A stretch of DNA of 48,509 nucleotides, from the NCBI GenBank assembly GCA_964412845.1, contig CAYPQM010000026.1, positions 1-48,509 of the forward strand, read 5' to 3'. Each line of letters starts with the position of its first letter. Position 1 is the first letter of the stretch. A program made the translations under genes and the position numbers. Source of the DNA: JAWWPY01 sp964412845. GTDB taxonomy: Bacteria; Actinomycetota; Actinomycetes; Streptosporangiales; Streptosporangiaceae. The notes under the pieces are model-generated. The model did not search any database and was not told the origin of the DNA. It saw nothing but the letters and a program-made list of their open reading frames with translations. This document shows positions 7,956 through 15,930 of the stretch, one piece after another.

Positions 7956-9482
7956 TCAGTGGAACGACCGGCCGTAACGGAGCCTGAGCGTCTTGCGGAC
8001 GACATCGAACTGGTCTGGGGTTCGGGGGAACGACTGAAGGTCCTTGCCCAGGTCGAACCGCTTTCGCGCGGTCGACTTGGCGTAGCTGAACTCCCGCAGG
8101 CCCGCGTCGCCGTGGAACCGTCCGAAGCCGCTTTCGCCGACGCCGCCGAACGGGATGGACGACATGCCGACGAAGGTCAGGACGGAATTTATAGTCGTGC
8201 CACCGGCCCGGAGCCTGGCGGCGATCGCAGGGCCACGCCGGGCCGAGTACACCGACGAGCCGAGCCCGAACGCCGTCCCGTTGGCCCGGCGCACCGCCTC
8301 GTCGGTGTCGGGGACGGTGTTGATCACCAGGACCGGCCCGAAGGTCTCCTCTTGGACTGCGGAGCAGTCCTCCGGGACGTCGACCAGGACGATCGGGTCG
8401 ATGAACGGTGGCCTGATCGACTCCAGCCCCCCGGCCAGCGCGTGTGCTCCGGCCTCAAGCGCGTCACCGACGTGCCGGCGAACGATGTCCACCTGGGCGT
8501 CGACCGTCATCGGCCCGTAGGCGCTCAGTTCCTCGACCCCGACGGCGATCTGGCCGATGCGCTCGCGCACCTTGGCCAGAAACTCGTCGCGCACCGACTC
8601 AACCACGTACACCCGCTCGACACCGACGCAGGCCTGGCCACCGTTGAAGAGGCCGCCCCAGACCACGCCGGTCGCGGCGGCGTCGAGGTCGGCGTCGGCG
8701 GCGACGATGGTGGCGTCCTTGCCGCCGAGTTCCAGGACGACGGGGGTCAGGTTCTGGGCACAGGCGGCCATCACCCGGCGTCCGGTGGGCGCTGAGCCGG
8801 TGAAGGCCAGTTTGTCAACGCGCGAGGTGCACAGCGCCGCCCCGGTCTCCCCGAAGCCGGTGATCCACGCGGTCAATCCGGCGGGCGCATCCGGGTTGGC
8901 CCGGCGGAATGCCTCGATGGTGATGATGGCGGAGCCCGGGCTGAGTTCGCTGGGCTTGACCACGACCGCGTTGCCAGCGGCGAGGGCAGCGGCCATCCCG
9001 GACAGCGTCAGGTAAACCGGCGCGTTCCACGGCGTGATCACCCCGACCACGCCAAGCGGATGGTAGGACAGGCGCGCGTCGAAGTTCATCATGGCGATGC
9101 CCGGCGCGACCCGCCGCCTGCGGAGCACCCGCTTGGCGTGCGCCGCGGCCCAGCGGGCGTCCTCCAGCCCGGCGTACAGCTCGAACTGGACGTCCGCCTT
9201 GGGCCTCGCGGTCTCCCGGTGGCCGATCTCGTACACCTCGTCGCAGTGCAGGGCGAGCCAGCGCAGCCACCGTCGCAGGTAGGGCTTCCGCCCGTCAAAC
9301 CCCAATGCCTCCCACCAGCGCTGGGCCTCTCGGGCCTGCGCCACGGCCGTCGCCACGTCCTGCGCGGTGTGCACCGGATAGCTGCCGACCACCTCGTGGG
9401 TAGCGGGATTGACGACATCGAAGCTGCCGGATGTGGTGGCGGCGTGCTCGGTAGGTACGGCCATCTGGTCCATCTGGTCCAT
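7956..9482 (-). CDS. NAD(P)-dependent aldehyde dehydrogenase
   Basis: From the ATG at 9482 (GGAG upstream) the protein is 508 residues, standard for the family. Motifs: TPWNAPVYLTLSGMAAALAAGNAVVVKPSE for cofactor binding, FTGSAPTGRRV, the general base Glu251 in VLELGGKD, and the nucleophile Cys285 in FNGGQACVGVERV. The C-terminal NPFGG-like element reads SSIPFGGVGESGFGRFHG. It oxidises an aldehyde to the acid. The open frame continues 85 codons upstream, but that part lacks family similarity and covers the regulatory region. The first residues MDQMDQM come from a nine-base tandem repeat holding three possible ATG starts. Divergent from the GMC oxidoreductase, which suggests alcohol to aldehyde to acid steps. 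Confidence 0.93.
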   Translation of the reverse strand: MDQMDQMAVPTEHAATTSGSFDVVNPATHEVVGSYPVHTAQDVATAVAQAREAQRWWEALGFDGRKPYLRRWLRWLALHCDEVYEIGHRETARPKADVQFELYAGLEDARWAAAHAKRVLRRRRVAPGIAMMNFDARLSYHPLGVVGVITPWNAPVYLTLSGMAAALAAGNAVVVKPSELSPGSAIITIEAFRRANPDAPAGLTAWITGFGETGAALCTSRVDKLAFTGSAPTGRRVMAACAQNLTPVVLELGGKDATIVAADADLDAAATGVVWGGLFNGGQACVGVERVYVVESVRDEFLAKVRERIGQIAVGVEELSAYGPMTVDAQVDIVRRHVGDALEAGAHALAGGLESIRPPFIDPIVLVDVPEDCSAVQEETFGPVLVINTVPDTDEAVRRANGTAFGLGSSVYSARRGPAIAARLRAGGTTINSVLTFVGMSSIPFGGVGESGFGRFHGDAGLREFSYAKSTARKRFDLGKDLQSFPRTPDQFDVVRKTLRLRYGRSFH

Positions 9483-9804
9483 CCCGGTCAGCTCCGCATC
9501 GTGGCTGCGCTGTGCTCGCCGATCATCAGGGTCGTGGCGTTGGTGCTGCCTCCGGGGACGCCCGGCGTGAGAACACGTTACAGATCCTGGCGTAGAAATG
9601 GAACATGTTCTAATCCGGGCCCGGTCCAGTCCGCCACTGCCAGGCCCAGCACGGTCAGCACCGGCCACATCGGTGTGTGGCCTGGGCCCGCGCAGTAAAA
9701 CCAGAACGTGTTCTTGTTTTGTGGGAGGCAGGGTCATAGAGTCCGGAGACCAGCCCGATTGGCCGCAGGCCAGCGGTCATCCACCGTGTCGTTGCGAGGA
9801 CTGA
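9483..9804. promoter_or_regulatory. Divergent control region with three KstR-like dyads
   Basis: Between the aldehyde dehydrogenase and GMC oxidoreductase starts lie three AAC-NN-GTT dyads. The site at 9599-9612 (TGGAACATGTTCTA) fits TNNAACNNGTTNNA exactly. The one at 9569-9582 differs at the first base. The one at 9702-9715 keeps the core AGAAC-GT-GTTCT but not the outer T and A. This consensus is that of KstR, a TetR-family repressor of sterol catabolism; related regulators bind very similar sites. No coding region is seen here. Confidence 0.6.
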
Positions 9805-11409
9805 ATGGATCAGACCGCCGACTATGTCATTGCCGGGGCCGGCAGCGCCGGATGCGTGCTGGCGAAACGTCTCGCCGAGTCTGGTGCCAGCGTCATCCTG
9901 CTGGAGGCCGGCGGGCCGGACCTGACCCGGCTGGTCCGGAAGCCGGGAATGATCGCCATCTTCCACAACGTCCCCGCGCTGAAGAAGCGCCTGGACTGGG
10001 GCTACTACACTGCCCCGCAATCGAGCGCGCTGGGCCGGAAGATCCCGCAGCCCCGGGGCCGGGTACTCGGCGGCTCCGGGTCGATAAACGGCATGCTGTT
10101 CGTCCGCGGCAACCGCAAGAACTACGACGACTGGGCCGCGGCGGGCTGCGCCGGCTGGGGTTATTCCGACGTGCTGGGCAGCTTCAAGCGGATGGAGAAC
10201 TGGGAAGACGGCGCCACCGCGCTGCGCGGCTCCGGCGGCCCGATCCAGGTATCCCGGCAGAAAGATCTCACGCTGGCCTCGCAGGCGTTCATTGAGGCGC
10301 TCGCCGCCACCGCGGGCGTCGAGAAGATCGACGACTACAACGGCGAGTCACAGGAAGGCGCCGCGGTCTTCCAGCAGAACACCCGCGGCGGGCTGCGGTA
10401 CAGCTCATCGGTCGGGTACCTGGACAACCATGGCCTGCCCGGCCTCAAGATCCAGACGCGTGCCCTCATTACCCGGGTCGTGATCGACGGCGGCCGCGCC
10501 ACCGGCGTCGAGGTCATCACGGAGGCAGGACGGGCCACGATCCGTGCCGCCCGGGAAGTGATTCTTTGCGCGGGGGTGTACGGCTCGGCGCAGATCCTGA
10601 TGCTCTCCGGCGTCGGCCCCGCGGCACACCTGCGCGAGCACGGCATCAACGTTGCCGCCGACCTCCCCGTCGGCGACAACCTGCATGATCACATGTTCGT
10701 GCCCATGACCTATGTCATGAAATCGGCCCGCAACCGTGGCACCACGCCGTACTTCGCTCGCGCCGTGATCAAGGAGGCGGTCCGCGGCGACACCTGGATG
10801 GGCCGCACTGTATTCGAGGCCGTCGGTTTCGTCCGCAGCCCGCACGCCGGGGAGATCCCGGATCTCCAGATCCACGCGCTGCCGTGGTCGTACCCGTTCC
10901 CCAACCAGGATTCGCCGGCCCGGCAGAAGGTCGACAAGCGCTCCGCGCTGACGATCATGCCCACGCTGATCTACCCGAAGAGCCGCGGCACCATCCGGCT
11001 CGCCTCCGCCGACCCGGCCGCCGCGCCGATCATCGACCCGGCCTACCTGACCCACCCCGACGACAGCAGGCTGCTGCTGGACGGGATGGATCTCATCCGC
11101 GAGGTGATGGCCAGCAAGATCATCGCTGATGACGTCACCGCCGAGCTTTCACCCGGGCCCGATTACCCGGACCGGGCCGCGCTGGCCCGGGAGCTCCCGA
11201 ACCGCGCGACGTCGGTGTACCACGCGGTCGGCACCTGCCGGATGGGCGCAGACGAGCGGGCCGTGGTTGATCCGGCGCTCCGGGTCCGGGGCGTTGAAGG
11301 GCTCCGCGTCGCCGATGCGTCGGTCATGCCCAGCATCGTCGGCGGGAACACCAACGCCCCGGCCATGATGATCGGCGAACACTGCGCGAGCCTCATGCTG
11401 GGCGGCTGA
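9805..11409 (+). CDS. GMC-family FAD oxidoreductase (choline dehydrogenase-like)
   Basis: The protein is 534 residues. The FAD motif is YVIAGAGSAGCVLAKRLAESG with LLEAGG at the end of strand 2. GMC signature 1 is PRGRVLGGSGSINGMLFVRGN, and signature 2 is GVYGSAQILMLSGVGP. The C-terminus has the catalytic VYHAVGTCRMG (His) and VGGNTNAPAMMIGEHCA (Asn). The family oxidises alcohols to aldehydes or ketones. GAGGACTGA precedes the ATG. It is divergent from the aldehyde dehydrogenase across a region with three shared operator-like sites, so the two enzymes probably act in sequence on an alcohol. Substrate not readable. Confidence 0.93.
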   Translation: MDQTADYVIAGAGSAGCVLAKRLAESGASVILLEAGGPDLTRLVRKPGMIAIFHNVPALKKRLDWGYYTAPQSSALGRKIPQPRGRVLGGSGSINGMLFVRGNRKNYDDWAAAGCAGWGYSDVLGSFKRMENWEDGATALRGSGGPIQVSRQKDLTLASQAFIEALAATAGVEKIDDYNGESQEGAAVFQQNTRGGLRYSSSVGYLDNHGLPGLKIQTRALITRVVIDGGRATGVEVITEAGRATIRAAREVILCAGVYGSAQILMLSGVGPAAHLREHGINVAADLPVGDNLHDHMFVPMTYVMKSARNRGTTPYFARAVIKEAVRGDTWMGRTVFEAVGFVRSPHAGEIPDLQIHALPWSYPFPNQDSPARQKVDKRSALTIMPTLIYPKSRGTIRLASADPAAAPIIDPAYLTHPDDSRLLLDGMDLIREVMASKIIADDVTAELSPGPDYPDRAALARELPNRATSVYHAVGTCRMGADERAVVDPALRVRGVEGLRVADASVMPSIVGGNTNAPAMMIGEHCASLMLGG

Positions 11410-11570
11410 ATCGGACGATCACCCGAAGCGGGTAAGGCTGGAAAGTTCGTTCCACCCCGGTGACCACTTGGACCCCGGGCGTGGCCGGTGGCTGATCGCA
11501 CCGCCCCGGCAGTGGTGTCGGTGCCCCGGCCTACCCTGGGCGGCAAAGCCTGGAGCTGACGGAGGAAGCC

Positions 11571-12131
11571 ATGACATCCCTGGAGAACCGGCCGCGCACC
11601 GCCCTGCTCGTCATCGACGTGCAGAACGGCGTCGTCGGGAACGCCTACGAGCGGGACCGCGTGATCGCCAACATCCAGGCCCTCGTGGACAAGGCCCGGG
11701 CCGAGGACGTCCCGGTGCTGTGGGTGCAGCACTCCAGCAACGAGCTGCCGAAGGGCTCCGCGGGCTGGGAATACGTCCCGGGGCTCGATCGCCTTGACAC
11801 CGAGCCCCTGGTCCACAAGACGTACGCGGACTCGTTCGAGGCCACGGACCTGGCGGAGCTGCTCGCCGCGCGGGCGGTCGGGCGGCTGGTGGTCACTGGC
11901 GCGCAGACGGAGGAGTGCATCCGCTCGACCCTGCACGGTGCGCTGGCACGCGGCTACGACGCGACGCTCGTCTCCGACGCGCACACCACCGAGGACATGC
12001 GCGAGTGGGGCTTCCCGGTCACCCCGGAGCAGTCGATCGCGTACACCAACGCGTACTGGAGCGGGGCGGCGGCGCCTGGCCGCATGGGCAGCGTGACCTC
12101 CACCGCGGAGGTCGACTTCTCGGCGGTCTGA
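11571..12131 (+). CDS. Isochorismatase-family cysteine hydrolase
   Basis: The protein has 186 residues with the catalytic triad Asp16 (LLVIDVQNG), Lys83 (VHKTYADSF) and Cys116 (TGAQTEECIRST). The non-proline cis-peptide region VVTGAQT is present. Size and motifs match nicotinamidase-like amidases acting on small amides or ureides. The ATG has GGAGGAAGCC just before it, and TACCCT at 11532-11537 could be a -10 element. It stands alone on the plus strand, so its pathway is unclear. Confidence 0.9.
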   Translation: MTSLENRPRTALLVIDVQNGVVGNAYERDRVIANIQALVDKARAEDVPVLWVQHSSNELPKGSAGWEYVPGLDRLDTEPLVHKTYADSFEATDLAELLAARAVGRLVVTGAQTEECIRSTLHGALARGYDATLVSDAHTTEDMREWGFPVTPEQSIAYTNAYWSGAAAPGRMGSVTSTAEVDFSAV

Positions 12132-12210
12132 GCGGGGTGCCGGGAGACCGGCTCCCGATGGCCACGACGTCAGCGAGCCGCTCAAGAACTCAATGTGGGG
12201 AGCGGTCACC

Positions 12211-12888
12211 ATGAACCGGCGGTTTTACCGAAGAAGATACGTGGGCGCGCTGGCGGCGGCGATCCTCATCGTGCTTATCGCGCCGATCGCCTTCCTGGAC
12301 CCCCAGCGATATTCCGCGTATGCAAGCGGGGTCCAGGCCATGGGGGTGCTTATTGCCTTGATCCTGGCCATGCTGACGCTCGGTGCTGACCGGCATGACA
12401 AGCAAGTGGACAGGGTCCTGGCACTTCATTCGGAATTAGTGACTGGCGAGGTCCAGAGTTCCCGGATCCGCTTGATTGATCACCTCCGCAGGCGGGGAGG
12501 TGGCATCTATGTGCACGAAGCGACCAGGGATGACCTCCAGAAAGACCCACGGCTCTCCGCTTACGACGTCAAATCTGAATACACGCCGTTGCACGATGCC
12601 AATACTGTCTTGAGATTCTTTGAGCGAGCTAACGCTGCCATAAAGGCGAGGACCGTATACGAGCCACTTTTTCATGAACTCATCCTCAGGTACGCGCTCT
12701 GGTGGGATCTCGCCCTTCTCCCGAGCTCAACCCCATGGGCGGGTCGGGCTGCCCTCACTGAGCTGGCGGCCTGGGGGAAATTGTATGAGGAAGCTCACGG
12801 CGAAAGACTTGAATATCTGACTTCGTGGCGCGCCAACCGGGCGCACGACTTCGGTCGCCGCCCTGGCGCACAGCACTCCGATCCGTGA
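12211..12888 (+). CDS. Membrane protein of unknown function with AT-richer codon use
   Basis: From the ATG at 12211 (GGGGAG ten bases upstream) the protein is 225 residues; an earlier ATG at 12193 would add six. Two membrane helices lie near residues 11-30 and 39-57 (GALAAAILIVLIAPIAFLD and GVQAMGVLIALILAMLTLGA). A cytosolic helical domain follows, with HDKQVDRVLALHSEL and SRIRLIDHLRRRGGG. The layout recalls small two-helix membrane proteins of the DUF4760 type, but I do not recognise the family with certainty. Many codons end in A or T (for example near 12600-12700), unlike the neighbours, which suggests recent acquisition. Confidence 0.7.
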   Translation: MNRRFYRRRYVGALAAAILIVLIAPIAFLDPQRYSAYASGVQAMGVLIALILAMLTLGADRHDKQVDRVLALHSELVTGEVQSSRIRLIDHLRRRGGGIYVHEATRDDLQKDPRLSAYDVKSEYTPLHDANTVLRFFERANAAIKARTVYEPLFHELILRYALWWDLALLPSSTPWAGRAALTELAAWGKLYEEAHGERLEYLTSWRANRAHDFGRRPGAQHSDP

Positions 12889-12916
12889 CACCCTGAATGG
12901 TGAGTCACTCAGGGTG
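12889..12916. terminator. Bidirectional terminator between convergent genes
   Basis: CACCCTGA (12889-12896) pairs with TCAGGGTG (12909-12916), and an inner GTGA/TCAC can extend the stem. It covers the stop of the minus-strand gene and lies just after the stop of the plus-strand gene. Confidence 0.6.
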
Positions 12917-13591
12917 GCCCGCGCCCGGGCGCGAGTCGATGGCATCGAGCACTCCGTCCCAGAAGGCGTGCAGCCGGAATGCGATGCGGCCGGGCCAGCC
13001 GGCCTGCGGTCCGCGGGGGTGCGGGCGGGTGGGTGCGCGGCCGAGCGCGGCGCGGTAACGCAGGGCCAGCTGCTCGCCCTCCCGGGCGGTGAGCTGTTCC
13101 TTCACCCCGGCGACCAGTCGCCGTTCCGCTGACTGGTACGCATCCAGGCGCTGTCCCAGTCGCGCGTGCACAGTGTCGAGCTCATGGCCGGCGGTGGCCG
13201 ACTCGCCGGCCAGGCGGCATTCGAGGAGGCGGAGCGCCCATGCCGTCTCGCGCGCCTGCGCACGGCACTCCTTGAGGAGGTGCTGGTTTTCGCCAAGCCG
13301 GTGGCTGGCGACCGGGTAAACGGCCCGGTGCATCGCGGCGAGATGGCCGCTCAGCCGCGCCAGCGTCTGAAAACCGTCGGCTGGCGCAGCTTCGCCGGGG
13401 ATGCCCAGCGCCGAGTCGTAGGTGGTTTTGATGATGGCGGCGATGTGATCGGCCCGGGCGCCCACCGCACCATCGGGATGATCACTGTCCCGGGGTTCTG
13501 GGACGGCCGGGGGGCCTGCCGTCTCGCTGGGACCTGGGCTTTCACTGCCCTGGACGGCCTGCGCGCGGATGGAGAACCTGTTCACGGCCAC
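12905..13591 (-). CDS. Helical protein of unknown function, possibly hemerythrin-like
   Basis: A GTG at 13591 with GAAGGG seven bases upstream gives 228 residues; the longer frame to 13666 has no good start. The N-terminal 50 residues are low-complexity and proline-rich. The rest is helical, with His and Glu at spaced positions (ARLSGHLAAMHRAVYPVASHR, LLKECRAQARETAWALRLLE, HELDTVHARLGQRLDAY). This recalls the four-helix hemerythrin fold, which binds two irons. The pattern is not clean enough to assign. No signal peptide or membrane segment. Confidence 0.6.
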   Translation of the reverse strand: MAVNRFSIRAQAVQGSESPGPSETAGPPAVPEPRDSDHPDGAVGARADHIAAIIKTTYDSALGIPGEAAPADGFQTLARLSGHLAAMHRAVYPVASHRLGENQHLLKECRAQARETAWALRLLECRLAGESATAGHELDTVHARLGQRLDAYQSAERRLVAGVKEQLTAREGEQLALRYRAALGRAPTRPHPRGPQAGWPGRIAFRLHAFWDGVLDAIDSRPGAGHPE

Positions 13592-13791
13592 GGCGGCACC
13601 CTTCAGCCTTGGAGGTGCGGGACACGCCCGGGCGCTGCCGCGACGGGCGCCCCCGCCGTGCTGCAAACGTATGCAGGGCCGCGTCGGCGCGCGTCCCCCG
13701 CCCGGGGGAACGCCGGGGGTGAGAGCCGGAACCGGACAGCCCGGCGGTGCGTCACATCAGCACCTGAACCTCACTGAGCGGGAGCCGCGCC

Positions 13792-14586
13792 ATGTCTGTC
13801 ACGCTGAGGCCCGGTTACCGGGCACTCGCCCTGGGCGGCGCTGCTGCCGCCATCCTGATCGGGGTGTTCGCGCTCGGCACCGCCACGGGCAACGCGGCTC
13901 CGTCGCCCGCTGGGGCGCACCCGTCCGGCGCGAAGGCCGGCCCGGTGCTCACCTCGTCGACCGGATCATCAAGGATCACCGTCACCGGGACCGGCACCGT
14001 CAACGGCACGCCCCGCCAACTGGTCCTGTCCATGGGTGTCCAGGTCAATGCCGCCTCGGTCGGGTCCGCGCTGGCCGAAGCCAACCAGGCGGTCAGCCGG
14101 GTCACCGCGGCACTGAAGGCCCGCGGCGTCGCCGCACCCGACATCCAGACCTCTGATCTGTACATCCAGCCCAATTTCCGCGACAGCTCATCGGCTCCCG
14201 ATGGCTATGACGTCAGCGAGTCGCTCAACGCCACCCTGCGCCATCTCAGCGTCGCGGGCACCGAGATCAGCGACGCCGTCCGGGCCGGCGGCAATGCCGC
14301 CACCGTCAACGGCATCTCGCTGAACCTCACCGATACCAGCAGCCTGCTGGCCCAGGCCCGGGCGGCGGCGGTCGCCGACGCCCGGGTCAAGGCGGCCCAG
14401 TACGCCAGCGCCCTCGGCCAGCCCCTCGGGCCGGTCGTGAGCGTCACCGACCAGGCTCCCTCGTACCCCTTCCCGCTCTCGGCAGCCGGCTCGGCCGCCG
14501 CGCCGCGCGCGTCCTCCGCCGTGCCGATCTCGCCGGGCAGCCAGCAGCTCAGCGTCTCGGTCACCGTCGTGTACACCATGCCCTGA
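13792..14586 (+). CDS. SIMPL-domain (DUF541) exported protein
   Basis: The protein has 264 residues. An N-terminal hydrophobic stretch (ALALGGAAAAILIGVFALGTATGNAA) is a signal peptide or anchor. The SIMPL domain follows: ITVTGTGTVNGTPRQLVLSMGVQV, then ANQAVSRVTAALKARGVAAPDIQTSDLYIQPNF, then a long helix ARAAAVADARVKAAQYASALG and a final strand SVTVVYTMP. These proteins act outside the membrane, form oligomers in some species, and have been linked to oxidative or envelope stress. GGGAG precedes the ATG. It is monocistronic, ended by a hairpin at 14593-14611. Confidence 0.88.
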   Translation: MSVTLRPGYRALALGGAAAAILIGVFALGTATGNAAPSPAGAHPSGAKAGPVLTSSTGSSRITVTGTGTVNGTPRQLVLSMGVQVNAASVGSALAEANQAVSRVTAALKARGVAAPDIQTSDLYIQPNFRDSSSAPDGYDVSESLNATLRHLSVAGTEISDAVRAGGNAATVNGISLNLTDTSSLLAQARAAAVADARVKAAQYASALGQPLGPVVSVTDQAPSYPFPLSAAGSAAAPRASSAVPISPGSQQLSVSVTVVYTMP

Positions 14587-14592
14587 CCCGGC

Positions 14593-14611
14593 GGCCCAGC
14601 GGCATTGGGCC
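14593..14611 (+). terminator. Hairpin terminator after the SIMPL gene
   Basis: GGCCCA (14593-14598) and TGGGCC (14606-14611) form a six-pair stem with a seven-base loop, seven bases after the stop. Confidence 0.5.
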
Positions 14612-14618
14612 TGGCGAT

Positions 14619-14633
14619 GAGCGCCATTACCGC
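14619..14633 (+). repeat. Left inverted repeat flanking the integrase relic
   Basis: GAGCGCCATTACCGC is the reverse complement of 15902-15917 except for one extra A in the right copy. The pair encloses the decayed integrase, as terminal repeats of a mobile element would. Confidence 0.5.
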
Positions 14634-14639
14634 TTGATG

Positions 14640-14846
14640 GTGGCCAATGGGCGGTGCTGCCGACGCTGGCGTGTGGCGGTATTGGTGTGTCCCAGACCTG
14701 GATGGCGGTGCGCTGGAGGTCTTCGTGCAGCCAGAGGTGTACGGGTGGCGTTCCGGGCGTCCAGTGTCCGGCGTACCGGCTGCCCGTCAGCAGCCGGGTC
14801 GAGCGGGTCCGAGTGGTCGTTCCGCTGCGCGGAGCTGGTGCAGTGT
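14640..14846 (-). pseudogene. Relic resembling the end of an RsbW-like ATP-binding protein
   Basis: On the minus strand, in a frame different from the integrase, the sequence reads PPVHLWLHEDLQRTAIQVWD followed by TPIPP. This resembles the hydrophobic strand pair of HATPase_c_2 (anti-sigma/RsbW-like) proteins, where a segment such as V.LWL..D...V.VWD is followed by prolines. There is no start, no N-box and no glycine-rich lid, so at most a fragment remains. It directly follows the truncated integrase end. The assignment rests on one short segment. Confidence 0.3.
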
Positions 14847-15665
14847 CCAGCCCCGGCCCGCCGGGTCGAGCGGCCGGGTTAGCGTGGTGAAGATCTCTGC
14901 GGCACGCCGGTAGGACATCCGGGCCTGGCCGGTCACCGGGCATACATCGGCCGTCGCGGCCTGCGCCGGCGCCTTGCGATCGGTCACGAACACCGGCCCC
15001 CAGGTCCGCCCGGCCAGCAGCCAGCGCAGGACCTGGCTGGTCGTCTCCTGCCACCCGATGCTGGCCCGGGACCCGGCACCCGGACGGGCCCGGACCCGGT
15101 GCCGGGACAGGTCGAGCCGGTCCGCGTCCAAGGCCAGTACCTGCCCGGCAGGTGCGCCCGAGTCGTACAGCACCCGCCAGAACGCGTGCTCCCGCAGGCT
15201 TGCCGTCAGCCGGAACAGCTCACCGACCTGCGAGGCGCGCAGCGGCGGCGCCGCGGCAGCTGGCTGGCGGTGCCGCAGTCCCGCGGCCGGATCCGCGCGG
15301 ATCCACCCCTGGTCCTGCCACCAGCCGGCCGCGCTGCGCAGGGCGGACAGTTCGCGGTTGACGGTACGTGCGTCGGTGCCGGCGGCCCGCTCCGCGAGCG
15401 CGGCGGCCAGCCGGCCGCCGGTACCGGGGGCGTCCAGCAGTGCCAACGGCACGACCGGCGGTACCGCGCCGCGGCGCTCCGGTCCGGCCGGGATCGGCTT
15501 GCCGACCAGCGGCCAGGCCCAGCCGGCCAGTGAAATCCGGTAGACCCGGCGCGACGCGGCGCTGAGCATGGCCTGGCCGAGGTACCGGTCCACCGCGACC
15601 GCGTACTCCACCGGTGCAGGGGCGCCCGGTGCCGCGGGCCCCAGTGCGAGCGGATACGAACCCAC
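14787..15665 (-). pseudogene. Decayed tyrosine-recombinase (integrase) gene
   Basis: The open frame is 292 residues. The N-terminal half (VDRYLGQAMLSAASRRVYRISLAGWAWPL, then TVNRELSALRSAAGWWQDQGWIRADPAAGLRH) matches the SAM-like DNA-binding domain of phage-type integrases. The core keeps FWRVLYDSGAPAGQVLALDADRLDL, where active enzymes have a Gly-x-Arg. The end has YRRAAEIFTTLTRPLDPAGRGWTLHQLR, where active enzymes have HxLRH followed by the tyrosine about 35 residues later. After LHQLR the frame goes into unrelated sequence and stops. Box I Arg, the second His and the nucleophile Tyr are therefore missing, so the protein should be inactive as a recombinase. It may be read as an ordinary CDS by software. 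Confidence 0.6.
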
Positions 15666-15680
15666 CGCCGCCTCCGTTCC

Positions 15681-15910
15681 GCGGTAAATATCCGTGCCCT
15701 CATTATAGCCCTCATGGCGTCCATCACAGCCCTCAGCGAAATCGCATTTACTGCGGTAACCATCGGCGGTAATCCGATCACCGCTACTGACTAATTGCGT
15801 TCATGGTGAAGCATTTGACATGGTAGAGGCCATGCGCGTGATCGGGTTCCTCCGGCTGAATAGCCGCAGTAAATCAGTCGGCGGGACTGGCGATAACCGT
15901 CGCGGTAAAT
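15681..15910. repeat. Cluster of six GCRGTAAAT-like motifs
   Basis: Copies lie at 15681-15689, 15746-15754 (inverted), 15753-15760, 15766-15773, 15866-15874 and 15902-15910. Two differ at the last bases. The cluster spans the gap between the integrase relic and the MFS start. A similar copy (ATTACCGC) lies beyond the integrase end at 14626-14633. Such iterons may be recombinase arm sites or regulator sites. Confidence 0.45.
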
Positions 15911-15917
15911 GGCGCTC
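15902..15917 (-). repeat. Right inverted repeat flanking the integrase relic
   Basis: GCGGTAAATGGCGCTC mirrors 14619-14633 with a single-base insertion. It lies just before the preferred MFS start. Confidence 0.5.
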
Positions 15918-15930
15918 TGGCAAGCTGGGA

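Noticed and set aside
5985..9482. Secondary-metabolite gene cluster around the P450, Dabb and dehydrogenase genes
   Set aside because: No synthase, cyclase core, NRPS or terpene synthase is present; a catabolic or modifying role fits better.
9483..9737. N-terminal extension of the aldehyde dehydrogenase
   Set aside because: The 85 extra residues have no family likeness and would cover two operator-like sites; the ATG at 9482 has a ribosome site and fits family length.
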